A stretch of 51,212 nt of DNA from CAYTAP01 sp964435775 (GCA_964435775.1 CAYTAP010000008.1:1-51212); one strand, 5' to 3'. Numbered from the stretch's first letter, positions 7,270 to 15,534 are shown. The notes: generated from the letters alone by a model not told the origin. Numbers and translations: made by a program.

Positions 7270-9321
7270 TCACCGGAAAATCTTCTGCCCGTCTGAGCGA
7301 ATTACTTCATTGGTCTTGGTGTCGATGATCCAAAGCCGGCCATCGTGCGCAGCCGTGTTGAGCTCCGCTTGAACGTTAGCCAGCCAATTCGTTTGTGGCA
7401 CGTTCACGGCAATGCTGCGACCCACTTCGTTGTTATGAAGGTCCATCACGCTGTCCAGCGCAAGACCGGCATCGCGGAAGCGGTTGCTGTATTCGTGAGC
7501 AGTCGTATATAGAGCCGCGTTAGAGGCACCGTCGAAATAGGTAATAAGAGCATTCCAATAGGCATGTTGAATAGCGTTCGCCCGCTGGCCATCTAACCCA
7601 CCAGCCTGTAAGTTAGAGGCGTACTGCTGGGCAGAATAGCCCCATGCCAGCACATCTGCCGTCGTCGCCGGATCAAGTGCCCAGACTGCTTCCTCGGCCT
7701 GCGTCCCTACATCGGGAAAATCAATCCAAACTGTCTTAGTGACTCCGATGCTTGGCACAGTCAAATCCACATGGCCGGTGCCCGACCTTGATTTCATCAC
7801 ATGAATTTCTGTCTTATTATCAGCGGCGTCCATGGACTGTGCGCCAATCACATTCCATGTCCAACCACCAGGCAGGTTCTGAATCGTTGGTGTTATCTTG
7901 ACATTGAGGGGAAGCGTATCGCCTTGTGCAACCCCAGGGCCATCCGGCCACGCGCCCAACAAATTGCTGACCTCCGGGTTGCCGACATACGGGGCAAAAC
8001 TGGACTGAATCTGGACTTTAACCACCGTTACCTTGGCTTCGTCTTGAACGGTTGCACCGCCAGAATGAACTTCGAGCTTAAGCCCTGTGTCGGCGACCGA
8101 CGCACTGGCATCAGTCCCTTCGATGTACACTGTGTCAGGTATCGAGTCGTTCCCGACCGTCCATGTGACCGAGTTACCGACACTGCCGCCAATCAAAACG
8201 CTGTCGCCGGACTTATCCGCTTTCGACCAAACCTTGATCTTGCCACCGCCGGTGATGGAAAGGATGACCACATCCCCTTGACGGGCAAACTCCTTTCCAT
8301 AGTCGAGTGCGGCGGCAACCAAGTCGTTTTCATCTTGCACGCCGGCTAGATCATCCTTGTCGGCAGTACGATTCCCATTGTCATCGTCATCGTTGACACC
8401 GAGAAAAGCCCCAGGACTGACTTCGTTGGGCTCTGTTGCGGTTTCCTCTGGCAAACTCCGAACCTGGACGTCAGCCCGCGCCAAATCGATCTTCCAGTAG
8501 AAGTCGTCGTAGTCTCGGTCGATGTTCGTCCATTCATACGTGTCTTCCAGCACCAAAAGGTATTGGTCATCCGGCATTCCCGAAGGCTTATCGAAGCCGG
8601 AGTTCGATGTGAGAGAGCCGACGGTGCCAACTTGGTACGCCCCGCTGTTGTTGATGTTGTAGGTCCGTTGCTCGTTGTTTTTATTCGTGATAGTGGCGCT
8701 ACCGCTGGTAGCCAAGAACACCGCCGCCTGCGGGCTTTCGGCCTGCACCAAGCCATTGTTCTGCAAACTGGCCGAACCGCTTCCCTGGTAGCCCGCTTCG
8801 TTCTTGCTCAGGCTCGTGCTGGGTAGCGAGACCTTATACCACTTGAGGTAACTGCCATTATCGCCGCTGCGCAACCGTTCGGGCGTGGCCGTCTTGATCG
8901 TCGCATCGCTCACCGGCAGCGGGGCAGGCGCTCCGGCTGGCGCAAGCGGGACGATCTTGAACTGATACGACTGGCCGGCCTCTAGCCCGGTCAGCAAGGC
9001 GGCAGATGAGTTGGCCGGCATCTGCTTGACCGTGGTGAACATCCCGCCTGCCGCCGGTGCAGCCATAACCGCATAACCGGCCTCGGCCTTGGCGTTGTCC
9101 AACCATGTCAGCCGAACCTCGCTGGGGCTGAACACCTCGCTGCGCACCGCATTGGCCGGCGTGAGCGGGGCCGCAATCAACTTCAAGTCCGACGCGAACG
9201 TGGTCTGGTTGCTGCGGGCGATGAGTTGGTCGGTGGCATCCACCTTCTTATCGCGGTTGAAGTCATAGGGATCGGTCACGATAGCCGGCTTCAGGAGCGA
9301 ACGCTGATTGCTGCGGACCAA
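7270..9321 (-). CDS. Secreted dockerin/Fn3/DUF6973 protein, C-terminal fragment after an in-frame stop
   Basis: This frame is the direct continuation of the 9400-9927 gene, same phase, separated only by TAG at 9400-9402; the first start-like codon here is TTG at 9321. Just before it the frame reads 'VFYFGSAVGE', the usual link to dockerin repeats in planctomycete proteins. Order: two dockerin-type repeats ('VDATDQLLVRSNQ', 'DFNRDKKVDATDQLIARSN'), a fibronectin-III-like domain (~50-145), a long region rich in Asp/Gly/Ser with no recognised fold, and a C-terminal DUF6973-like domain (~575-640: 'AIQHAYWNAL', 'TAHEYSNRF', 'MDLHNNEVGR'). DUF6973-type domains occur at the C-termini of secreted and polymorphic-toxin-like proteins. 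A small membrane protein follows 7 nt downstream. Confidence 0.7.
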   Translation of the reverse strand: MVRSNQRSLLKPAIVTDPYDFNRDKKVDATDQLIARSNQTTFASDLKLIAAPLTPANAVRSEVFSPSEVRLTWLDNAKAEAGYAVMAAPAAGGMFTTVKQMPANSSAALLTGLEAGQSYQFKIVPLAPAGAPAPLPVSDATIKTATPERLRSGDNGSYLKWYKVSLPSTSLSKNEAGYQGSGSASLQNNGLVQAESPQAAVFLATSGSATITNKNNEQRTYNINNSGAYQVGTVGSLTSNSGFDKPSGMPDDQYLLVLEDTYEWTNIDRDYDDFYWKIDLARADVQVRSLPEETATEPNEVSPGAFLGVNDDDDNGNRTADKDDLAGVQDENDLVAAALDYGKEFARQGDVVILSITGGGKIKVWSKADKSGDSVLIGGSVGNSVTWTVGNDSIPDTVYIEGTDASASVADTGLKLEVHSGGATVQDEAKVTVVKVQIQSSFAPYVGNPEVSNLLGAWPDGPGVAQGDTLPLNVKITPTIQNLPGGWTWNVIGAQSMDAADNKTEIHVMKSRSGTGHVDLTVPSIGVTKTVWIDFPDVGTQAEEAVWALDPATTADVLAWGYSAQQYASNLQAGGLDGQRANAIQHAYWNALITYFDGASNAALYTTAHEYSNRFRDAGLALDSVMDLHNNEVGRSIAVNVPQTNWLANVQAELNTAAHDGRLWIIDTKTNEVIRSDGQKIFR

Positions 9322-9399
9322 GAGTTGATCTGTGGCGTCAACACGGGTTGAATCGAAGCGGTTGCCCGTCTCGCCGACCGCCGAGCCGAAGTAGAATAC

Positions 9400-9927
9400 C
9401 TACGGCCCAAAGACGCCGGTGCGGTTGGTGGGCAGCACTGTCACTTGAAGCCACTTGCCCTTGACCGCCAAAGCATCATCCCAAATGAAGACGATGCGAT
9501 CCGACCCATTCACGCCTGCGCCCTTTCGGACGACAAAACCCGAGGGCGCAGGGGCGGTGGCCCAGGAGAACGGATCGGTATTGGCGTTGCCGGCGCGGAA
9601 GGTGAAGTCGGCCAAAGTGGGCGTGCCATTGGTCTTGGCGATGTCGATCATCAATCCATTGAGGCCTCGGTCATAGCTGGAATAGTTGGCGAAGCTGGCT
9701 TTCTGAAGTTCCTTCAGCGGCGTTTTGTCAATGGCGATGGCCGCATCGTCACCGGCGTTGATGGCCGGGTTCTTCCCGTCAAAGGCCGAGTTGTTGTAGA
9801 ACAGGTACGCTCCAGCCACACTGGACAGCAGTTGCCGCTGCTCCAGCGTCTCGACCACCACTCGATTCAACACCTCGTGACCGCGAGAACGAGCCAGCAA
9901 TCCACCCAACTTCGACATGGCGCGCAT
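9400..9927 (-). CDS. Secreted protein N-terminal part, planctomycete LExRxLLS motif, ends at in-frame TAG
   Basis: AAGGAGG at 9934-9940 supports ATG 9927. The N-terminus has the planctomycete motif 'VVETLEQRQLLSS', a hallmark of large exported proteins of this phylum. The body ('LFYNNSAFDGKNPAI', 'DRGLNGLMIDI', 'RIVFIWDDALAVKGKWLQVTVL') is a beta-rich domain I recognise as commonly preceding dockerin repeats in Phycisphaerae/planctomycete proteins. In homologues, as I remember them, the text continues without a break into 'DVFYFGNA'; here it reads 'TGVFGP', TAG, 'VFYFGSA'. The stop therefore splits one ancestral gene of about 885 codons. It may be a nonsense mutation, sequencing error or stop readthrough. 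Confidence 0.75.
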   Translation of the reverse strand: MRAMSKLGGLLARSRGHEVLNRVVVETLEQRQLLSSVAGAYLFYNNSAFDGKNPAINAGDDAAIAIDKTPLKELQKASFANYSSYDRGLNGLMIDIAKTNGTPTLADFTFRAGNANTDPFSWATAPAPSGFVVRKGAGVNGSDRIVFIWDDALAVKGKWLQVTVLPTNRTGVFGP

Positions 9928-10211
9928 ACACAGCCTCCTTGAACTCAATCGCGTTATCAGCGTCTTGGTCCCCGGCCCCAGCCGTAACCCAGAAGCGAGC
10001 GCTCCCCTAAATTAGACGCTGCCGGTTATTCCGACTGGGCAAGTTAGCACAGCCGAAGCTGTTGTCAAGTGCAGAGGACGAAATTGTCTTCTCATCGCTT
10101 GAAAAGCCGGGCCACATCGGATATGTAGAAAGGTTGTGGGGTCGGGGAGAGGCTTCCGACCTTTGACTTTGTGTTCTGTATGTTCGTTGCGATTGCGTTT
10201 GAGGGGCAACT

Positions 10212-10784
10212 ATGCGAGTGAGTTCTTGCCTTGGCGTCATGGTGGGTGGTCTGGCTCTCTCGGCGACCGCGTTCGCCGCTTCACCGTCGATCAACGTCGG
10301 CAACCACAATCTGTTGCCCGACACGCCCGGTCAGTCGATCCAAGTGTTCGTTTCTAGCGGCACTCCCGTCAGCGCGCTCAACTTCAATGCCCAGATTGGC
10401 GACGGCGGCTCGGCGGCGGGCAAGGTGGACTCGGGACCGAAGATCACCGGCGTTGACTTGGAGAATGCCACGATCTTCGCCGGCCACAACTCCGGCCAGA
10501 CGTTGGTGGATAGCTACCCGCAACTGGCCTTGTGGAACATCATGACCGAGGCTGATGGCGTGACGGTTCCGGCCAATGGCCTGTTGGCGACGTTGACGCT
10601 GGACACCAGCGGCATCTTCTCCGGCGTGTACAGCCTCAAGCTCGGCGACACCCTCAATGGCTCGACGGACTTTGGCCCCGTTGCCGCCAGCGTCACTGAC
10701 GGCAGCCTCACCATCGTCCCCGAACCGGCCTCCCTTGGCTTGCTGGGCATGGCCGGCTGCCTGCTGCTACGGCGTCGGCGGTAA
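10212..10784 (+). CDS. PEP-CTERM sorting-domain protein
   Basis: 190 aa with an N-terminal signal peptide (hydrophobic 'LGVMVGGLALSATAFA', cleavage after AFA) and a classic C-terminal PEP-CTERM tail: 'VPEPASLGLLG', a hydrophobic segment and 'RRRR'. The tail is processed by an exosortase, which anchors or releases the protein at the envelope. The middle is a beta-rich domain of ~140 residues, cohesin/PEP-CTERM-surface-like ('ALNFNAQIGDG', 'GLLATLTLDTSGIFSG'), with no catalytic motif seen. GAGGGGC lies ahead of ATG 10212. The next gene, a PEP-CTERM protease, starts 17 nt after this stop, so the two are probably co-transcribed. Confidence 0.88.
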   Translation: MRVSSCLGVMVGGLALSATAFAASPSINVGNHNLLPDTPGQSIQVFVSSGTPVSALNFNAQIGDGGSAAGKVDSGPKITGVDLENATIFAGHNSGQTLVDSYPQLALWNIMTEADGVTVPANGLLATLTLDTSGIFSGVYSLKLGDTLNGSTDFGPVAASVTDGSLTIVPEPASLGLLGMAGCLLLRRRR

Positions 10785-10801
10785 CATTGGCAAGGAGGCA
10801 C

Positions 10802-11641
10802 ATGCCTGCTATATCTCGCTATCGCGCATGGACGGCCTTGGCGGCGGTCGGTGTGGGGCTGGCGTCATGGCCCGCCCGTGCCAGCATCACCGCCGATAGG
10901 CCGCTCACCGGCAACCCCACCGCCGACTATCCTGGCGTGGGGCAGTTGGGTGACAGCGGCGGCTTTGACGCCTCGGCCACCGCCATCCTGGGCGGCGGCT
11001 ACGTCCTGACCGCCCGCCATGCCGTCACCACGGACGCCACCATCTCCGGGCCGCTCAAGGCCGCTTTCAACCTGCGTTTCAAGCTGGATGGCATCACCTA
11101 CAGCGGCGTCGAGGTCTTCGCTGACTTCGGAGCGGACTTGGCGGTGGTTCGCCTTGATGGCGCTGCCTCCTACTCCTACGGTATGTGGGATGGGACGAAG
11201 GGAACGGAGTTGGGGCAGACGTTCCTGGCCGTGGGTTTCGGCGACACCGACAGCGACGGCAATGGGCGATGGGGACCGGGCGGCAGGGGCAGCAAGCGCC
11301 TGTTCGCCAACCGCATTGATGACATTCGCGCTGGCGGGTTGGCCGGACAGGGGACGATTCTGCGCTACGACTTTGACAAGAACGGTGGGGATTGGGTCGG
11401 CGGATTAGAGGGCATTGCCGGGCCTGCCGACAGCGGCGGGGGTGTCTTCCTGCCGTGGGGTGGCAGCTACCTGCTTGCCGGCGTTCTCAGTTCCTCCGGC
11501 GATCCTGTCAATGGGGCCGGCGGCAGCGCGGTTCGGGTGGCCGAGTATGCCCAGGCGATTGAGGCTGTCGTGCCTGAGCCGTCTGCCCTTTCTGTTCTGT
11601 TTGTTGTGGTGAGTGCTTTCCTTGTGCGACGGCATCCATAA
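10802..11641 (+). CDS. Trypsin-like serine protease with PEP-CTERM tail
   Basis: 279 aa. AAGGAGG at 10792-10798 supports ATG 10802 rather than the upstream TTG at 10787. A signal peptide (cleavage near 'WPARA') is followed by a chymotrypsin-fold domain: His73 in 'TARHAVT', Asp112 in 'ADLAVVRL', Ser211 in 'GPADSGGGVF'. The triad looks complete, with DSGGG in place of DSGGP. The C-terminus is 'VPEPSALSVLFVVVSAFL' plus 'RRHP', a PEP-CTERM tail with a short basic end. An exosortase substrate acting outside the cytoplasmic membrane is expected. It sits directly behind another PEP-CTERM protein, which could be its substrate or partner. Other secreted S1 proteases of planctomycetes have the same layout. 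Confidence 0.88.
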   Translation: MPAISRYRAWTALAAVGVGLASWPARASITADRPLTGNPTADYPGVGQLGDSGGFDASATAILGGGYVLTARHAVTTDATISGPLKAAFNLRFKLDGITYSGVEVFADFGADLAVVRLDGAASYSYGMWDGTKGTELGQTFLAVGFGDTDSDGNGRWGPGGRGSKRLFANRIDDIRAGGLAGQGTILRYDFDKNGGDWVGGLEGIAGPADSGGGVFLPWGGSYLLAGVLSSSGDPVNGAGGSAVRVAEYAQAIEAVVPEPSALSVLFVVVSAFLVRRHP

Positions 11642-11673
11642 TCCGCGTCTTGGTTACAACACGACATGCGAAA

Positions 11674-11712
11674 AGTGCGACTCCGATGCTACCTGAGCGT
11701 CGGAATCGCACT
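11674..11712. terminator. Hairpin between convergent genes
   Basis: Arms AGTGCGACTCCGA (11674-11686) and TCGGAATCGCACT (11700-11712) pair over 13 positions with one C-A mismatch, loop 13 nt. It lies between the converging protease and phage-like genes. No T-run follows, so it may be a bidirectional terminator or a repeat remnant. Confidence 0.5.
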
Positions 11713-11736
11713 TGTCATCCGCGCTGCGTCTCGGGA

Positions 11737-12231
11737 TCAAGGACTGACCGGAGGCGCGGGCGGGTTGTCCTTCGAGCCGATCAGCCGATCCTTGCGGCGG
11801 TTGTCCAGGCCCAGGCCGAGCAGCAGCGCCGAGAAGCCCGTCGCGGCCACGCCTTGCCAGGGGCCGGGGACGTACTGGTTGATAAGCCCAGACACCGTTC
11901 CGACGATGGCGTTCACCGCCTCCTGCTTTCGCTCCAGCTCCAAGTAGGCGGGGCCGAGCTTGTCCTTGTTGTCCGCCGCCTTCGCCGCCAGCACCGCTTG
12001 CTGTGTCTGCAAGTCGCGGGTGGCGATGCTGACTTCGGCGTCAAGCTGGTACTGCGTGACCGGCTTGCCGCTCAAGGGGCTGGTGGTCGTCACCCGGCAG
12101 CCGACTGCGCCAATGACGGCGACGGCGGTAACGATCATGCCCAGGAACAAGCCCCGGTTGTGATCGATCAGCACCTTCACAAAGCCGGGCGCGCGCACTT
12201 TCTCAAGCACGACATTCAACCAATCGGTCAT
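11737..12231 (-). CDS. Phage-remnant-like membrane protein
   Basis: 164 aa. GGAGGG upstream supports ATG 12231. There is an N-terminal transmembrane segment (~28-45, 'GLFLGMIVTAVAVIGAVGC') followed by 'RVTTTSPLSGKPV'; the Cys could be a lipobox or simply the membrane exit. A coiled-coil-like helix (~60-110, 'TRDLQTQQAVLAAKAADN') and a second hydrophobic segment near the C-terminus ('GVAATGFSALLLGLGL') follow, ending Pro-rich. This two-membrane, coiled-coil layout resembles lysis-region/holin-associated proteins in environmental prophages. No firm family is recognised. It is the last of three co-directional small genes that look like the end of a decayed prophage. Confidence 0.5.
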   Translation of the reverse strand: MTDWLNVVLEKVRAPGFVKVLIDHNRGLFLGMIVTAVAVIGAVGCRVTTTSPLSGKPVTQYQLDAEVSIATRDLQTQQAVLAAKAADNKDKLGPAYLELERKQEAVNAIVGTVSGLINQYVPGPWQGVAATGFSALLLGLGLDNRRKDRLIGSKDNPPAPPVSP

Positions 12232-12257
12232 TTGACCCTCCGGTTACTTGGACTGCC

Positions 12258-12524
12258 TTACTTGGACTGCGGGCGGGCTTCGACGATGCCCAGGCGTTCC
12301 TTGATCTTCGCCAGGTCTTCCTTGATGGAATCCCATCGCTCATCGCCCTTGTCGAGACGCGCTTCGGCCCGGTTTACCCGGCCTTCCAGCGCCTCAACCT
12401 GAACGCGGAGCGTGGCGGTCTGCGCGGTATCTGCGGAATACACCCGCATGACGCCGACCGTCATCGAGACGGCGGCAATCACCGCGCCGATAGGAACCAA
12501 GGTTTGCGCCGTCAATCGCGACAT
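12258..12524 (-). CDS. Small membrane coiled-coil protein (holin-region-like)
   Basis: 88 aa: one N-terminal membrane helix (~8-27, 'LVPIGAVIAAVSMTVGVM') followed by a strongly predicted coiled coil ('LRVQVEALEGRVNRAEARLD', then 'DSIKEDLAKIKERLGIVEA'). GAGG lies 5 nt before ATG 12524. Such proteins are common beside phage lysis and tail genes, but the sequence does not decide a function. It lies between two other phage-like genes on the same strand with 26-62 nt gaps. Confidence 0.55.
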   Translation of the reverse strand: MSRLTAQTLVPIGAVIAAVSMTVGVMRVYSADTAQTATLRVQVEALEGRVNRAEARLDKGDERWDSIKEDLAKIKERLGIVEARPQSK

Positions 12525-12586
12525 ATCGCCCTCACGCTTGAGACAAGAGCCAGGGTATCAGGCCGTGAAAACGGCGCTGCAACGCT

Positions 12587-12988
12587 CTACCGGCCCTTGG
12601 GCGCGTGCTGATCGGCCACTTGCTCCAAGTAGCGGAGGTTCGCTTCGTAGGTCTTCGTGTCGCCTTTGTCCTTGGCGGCAATGGCACGCTGGACGGCCTT
12701 TCGCGCCGCATCGCGGGTGGCTTCGATGGTCTTCTGCATGAACTGAATGTCCCGCTCCGTGGGATGCTCGACGTTCAGGCCGCGCTCCGCTTCCAAGCGG
12801 CGGGCCGAGACACGCCCGGCGGCGCGGAGGTAGGCGTGATACTCCCGCTCGTCCATGACGCGATCCTTGCCCTGCACCCGCAGGTACGGTTCGGGGGCCA
12901 TCGGGTGAAACGGCTGGTCGGGATGCTGCGTGTTCCACGCCAGGATGAGCCGGTCCAGCTTCGATCCGCTGGCGTCGTTCGCCTGCAC
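12587..12988 (-). CDS. C-terminal remnant of a larger phage-like protein
   Basis: The 133-aa frame from GTG 12988 is helical and highly charged ('DRVMDEREYHAYLRAAGRVS', 'RDAARKAVQRAIAAKDKGD'), ending 'VADQHAPKGR'. Coding-like sequence extends upstream to 13024 ('ATDAVLRILG'), where it hits TGA (13025-13027). Beyond that, other frames carry protein-like fragments such as 'ATVERAKLHADSTG' ending in TAG. This looks like the C-terminus of a very large phage-encoded structural or polyvalent protein whose front has been lost. I cannot name the family with certainty. Confidence 0.45.
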   Translation of the reverse strand: MQANDASGSKLDRLILAWNTQHPDQPFHPMAPEPYLRVQGKDRVMDEREYHAYLRAAGRVSARRLEAERGLNVEHPTERDIQFMQKTIEATRDAARKAVQRAIAAKDKGDTKTYEANLRYLEQVADQHAPKGR

Positions 12989-13165
12989 GCCCAGGATGCG
13001 CAGGACGGCATCGGTGGCCGGCGTTCAGGAACTCCTAGCCGGTGCTATCGGCGTGGAGCTTGGCGCGTTCGACGGTGGCGTCGGCGCTCGCGACGTGGCC
13101 CCGCGCCTACGCTAGGGAATCGCTCACCGCCGGGTGTGATCGGTGGCATCAATCATCGTGTACGT

Positions 13166-13238
13166 GAGCTAGTAAAATGAGCGAGTAAATCCAAGTGAAC
13201 GAGTAATGAGCGAGTAAATACAGGCTCATGAGCTAGTA
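13166..13238. repeat. Array of five 9-bp direct repeats (GARCKAGTA)
   Basis: Copies start at 13166 (GAGCTAGTA), 13179 (GAGCGAGTA), 13197 (GAACGAGTA), 13208 (GAGCGAGTA) and 13230 (GAGCTAGTA), with start-to-start spacing of 13, 18, 11 and 22 bp. Four are preceded by T, giving TGAGCKAGTA. This resembles an iteron or multi-site operator; the spacing is too irregular for a CRISPR. Confidence 0.7.
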
Positions 13239-13318
13239 TTTTCAATGGCGGCCTCGAAGAACCGGCGGGAGACCGTTTCAATACCTTTTCTGTCGCCCCG
13301 ATTGATTGGGTTCTTTAG

Positions 13319-13341
13319 CCCCTCGGCGGTTCGCCGGGGGG
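13319..13341. terminator. Stable GC hairpin
   Basis: CCCCTCGGCG (13319-13328), loop GTT, CGCCGGGGGG (13332-13341): a 10-bp stem with one G-U pair. No downstream T-run on the + strand, so a terminator role is only possible. Confidence 0.4.
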
Positions 13342-13557
13342 TTGGCATGTATCCAGTAAATACGGGCGGACGGGTTGTGGGGGCGGAGCATATGGTACAT
13401 TCGCTGGCCGGACACAGTGGGAGTGGGTGGGTGCCGGACCATTCAATTCGATAATTCAGGCTATCGGACCTGACAGGCCGATAACAAGAGACGATGATTC
13501 GCCGGACCTCCGCGCGCGAGCGCTGGTATGATCCCCGATGGCCATATGGAGAATGAG

Positions 13558-15324
13558 ATGCCTTGTGCGTTTACTGTTGAACCGCTGGAAACCCGTCAGC
13601 TTCTTTCGGCATCGCCCAATCCAATCGATTCATTGATGAACCCTACATCCACGGGTTCAGTGGTTGTCTCGCAGGCGGGGTCGGAGTCCGCTGGCGGCAT
13701 TTTGTCGGCCGGCGCCACCGTGGGCGATGCCGCCAACAACGCCAGGTTCGCCAAGCAACTGTATCTGGACACGATCGGGCGAAGGGCATCGACTTCGGAA
13801 TTATCGTCGATTCTGGGTGATCTGGCCGACGGGGACACCGCAAAGGATGTGGCCGGGGACCTGCTCGACGGCGATGACTATCGCACGGCGCTCGTGCAGA
13901 GTTTTTACACCAACTACCTGAGGCGCAGCGGCGCTCCCGGGGAGGTGGCGGGATGGGTGAGCCAATTGGATGCGGCCGCGCCGGTGGCGCAGGTGCGGGA
14001 AGGATTCATTTCCAGTGGCGAATATGCGCTCAACCAGGGCGGCGGCACGAATGAAGGTTTCATCAAAGCCGCCTTCGAGGATGTGCTCAACCGGGCGGGC
14101 ACGGATACGGAAGTATCGGCGTATCTGCATGAGATGGTGTTCAACAACGCCTCGCGGATGAATGTGGCGCGATCGCTGGTGACCAGTCCCGGCGCCTACG
14201 ACGCGTTCGTCAATCAATCCTACGATCACCTGCTGCACCGTGAACCAACCACCATCGAGCTCACGGCCTCTGTGGCCCAATTGGCGCTGGGTGCGTCGGA
14301 ATCGACGATCCTGTCGAACATTCTGGGTACCGACGAGTATTACACCGCCGCGATCAGCGCGGTCATTGTCACGGGCGTCGATGCCGGCGCGCCGCCGAAT
14401 GTGAAGGTATTTGATGCGGCCAGCGGCGACTTGAAGTTCAGCTTCTTCGCGTACGATCCGTCTTATCTGGGCGGTGTCCGCGTCGCCAGCGCGGATGTCT
14501 CCGGTGACGGCGTTCCCGACATCATTACCGCGCCGGGTCCGCATGCACCGCCGAATGTTCGCATTTTTGATGGCGTGACCGGTGAGCAATTGCCGGGAGC
14601 GCGGGGCAGCTTCTATGCCTATGATCCGGCTTACCTGGGCGGGGTGCTTGTGGCGGCGGGTGATGTCAATAACGACGGCCACGCCGACATCATCACCGGC
14701 GTCGATCAGGGCGTCGGTCCCAACGTCAAGGTGTTCAGCGGCGCCGATGGGTCTTTGCTTCAGAGTTTCTTTGCTTACGACCAGGCATTCCTCGGCGGCG
14801 TGCGGGTGGCGGCGGGCGACGTGAACGCGGACGGGTACGCGGACATCATCACCGGCGCCGGGTCGGCCGCCCCGCATGTGCGCGTCTTCAGCGGCGCCGA
14901 CCACACCCTCCTCCGCAACTTCATGGCGTTCAACAACCCGGAGTTCCAGGACCCGCACGGAAGCCCCGATCTCCCGGAAACCGGTGGCATTTTCGTCTCA
15001 TCGGGTGATATCGACGCCGACGGCCATGACGACGTTCTCGTCAGCCGCGGCGATGGGTTGCCGCAGGTTCGCACCTTCAGCGGGTTCAGCAACGCCCTGC
15101 TTCATCAGTACAACGCCTATGACCCCGGCTTCCTGGCCGGGGTGCGGATCGGGTCGGCTGATGTCAACCATGACGGGTACGACGACATCATCAGCGGGCC
15201 GGGTTTTGGCGGCGGTTCGCATGTGAAGGTGTGCAACTGCTCGGCCGAGGTGGAGTTGGAAAACTTCTTCGCCTATGACCCGTCCTACCTTGGAGCGATG
15301 TTCGTCGCCGGTGGAAGACGCTGA
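13558..15324 (+). CDS. Surface protein with DUF4214 repeats and FG-GAP/VCBS-like propeller
   Basis: 588 aa from ATG 13558, chosen for GGAG at 13548-13551; ATGs at 13528 and 13546 are alternatives. The N-terminus 'FTVEPLETRQLLSA' is the planctomycete export-type motif. Residues ~55-260 hold three DUF4214-like units ('FAKQLYLDTIGRRASTSEL', 'LVQSFYTNYLRRSG', 'AFEDVLNRAGTDTEV', 'SYDHLLHREPTTIE'). The rest is 5-6 FG-GAP-like blades with repeated 'PNVKVFDAASGDL', 'FFAYDPSYLGGVRVA', 'ADVSGDGVPDIITAPG' units, each with an Asp-rich calcium-binding-like DxNxDGxxD loop. A secreted or cell-surface adhesion/structural role is likely. The protein ends right after a blade without an anchor. It is monocistronic. 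Confidence 0.85.
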   Translation: MPCAFTVEPLETRQLLSASPNPIDSLMNPTSTGSVVVSQAGSESAGGILSAGATVGDAANNARFAKQLYLDTIGRRASTSELSSILGDLADGDTAKDVAGDLLDGDDYRTALVQSFYTNYLRRSGAPGEVAGWVSQLDAAAPVAQVREGFISSGEYALNQGGGTNEGFIKAAFEDVLNRAGTDTEVSAYLHEMVFNNASRMNVARSLVTSPGAYDAFVNQSYDHLLHREPTTIELTASVAQLALGASESTILSNILGTDEYYTAAISAVIVTGVDAGAPPNVKVFDAASGDLKFSFFAYDPSYLGGVRVASADVSGDGVPDIITAPGPHAPPNVRIFDGVTGEQLPGARGSFYAYDPAYLGGVLVAAGDVNNDGHADIITGVDQGVGPNVKVFSGADGSLLQSFFAYDQAFLGGVRVAAGDVNADGYADIITGAGSAAPHVRVFSGADHTLLRNFMAFNNPEFQDPHGSPDLPETGGIFVSSGDIDADGHDDVLVSRGDGLPQVRTFSGFSNALLHQYNAYDPGFLAGVRIGSADVNHDGYDDIISGPGFGGGSHVKVCNCSAEVELENFFAYDPSYLGAMFVAGGRR

Positions 15325-15534
15325 ACGTTGCTTGCATTTATCCTGCGGAGGCCTGCGCAACATTGAGGCAGTCATCCCATGACCTTTCGGTCGTTGCGCG
15401 CTGAACGCGCACCGCCTTGAGCCAAATCGTTGTTTTTGGGGATATTCCCGTCCTTTTCGCTGGCACACCCTTTGATAAGCATCGCCGCATGACGTCGGCC
15501 TTGATGGGTCGGCAAATGTACCAACGGAGATGCC

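Larger units (their letters stand above)
12989..13557. other. Gene-free stretch with remnant, repeats and hairpin
   Basis: From 12989 to ~13130 are out-of-frame remnants of the phage-like gene. 13166-13238 holds five 9-bp direct repeats, and 13319-13341 a GC hairpin. The remaining sequence shows no convincing gene. Confidence 0.6.

Noticed and set aside
13166..13238. CRISPR array
   Set aside because: Repeats are only 9 bp with irregular 2-13 nt gaps, and no cas gene is present.
13801..14958. 385-codon antisense frame in the FG-GAP protein gene
   Set aside because: Arg/His/Gly-rich translation is a shadow of the repeated blades on the + strand.
15325..15534. Promoter or small RNA before the outer-membrane barrel gene
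   Set aside because: No convincing -35/-10 pair or terminator structure was seen.
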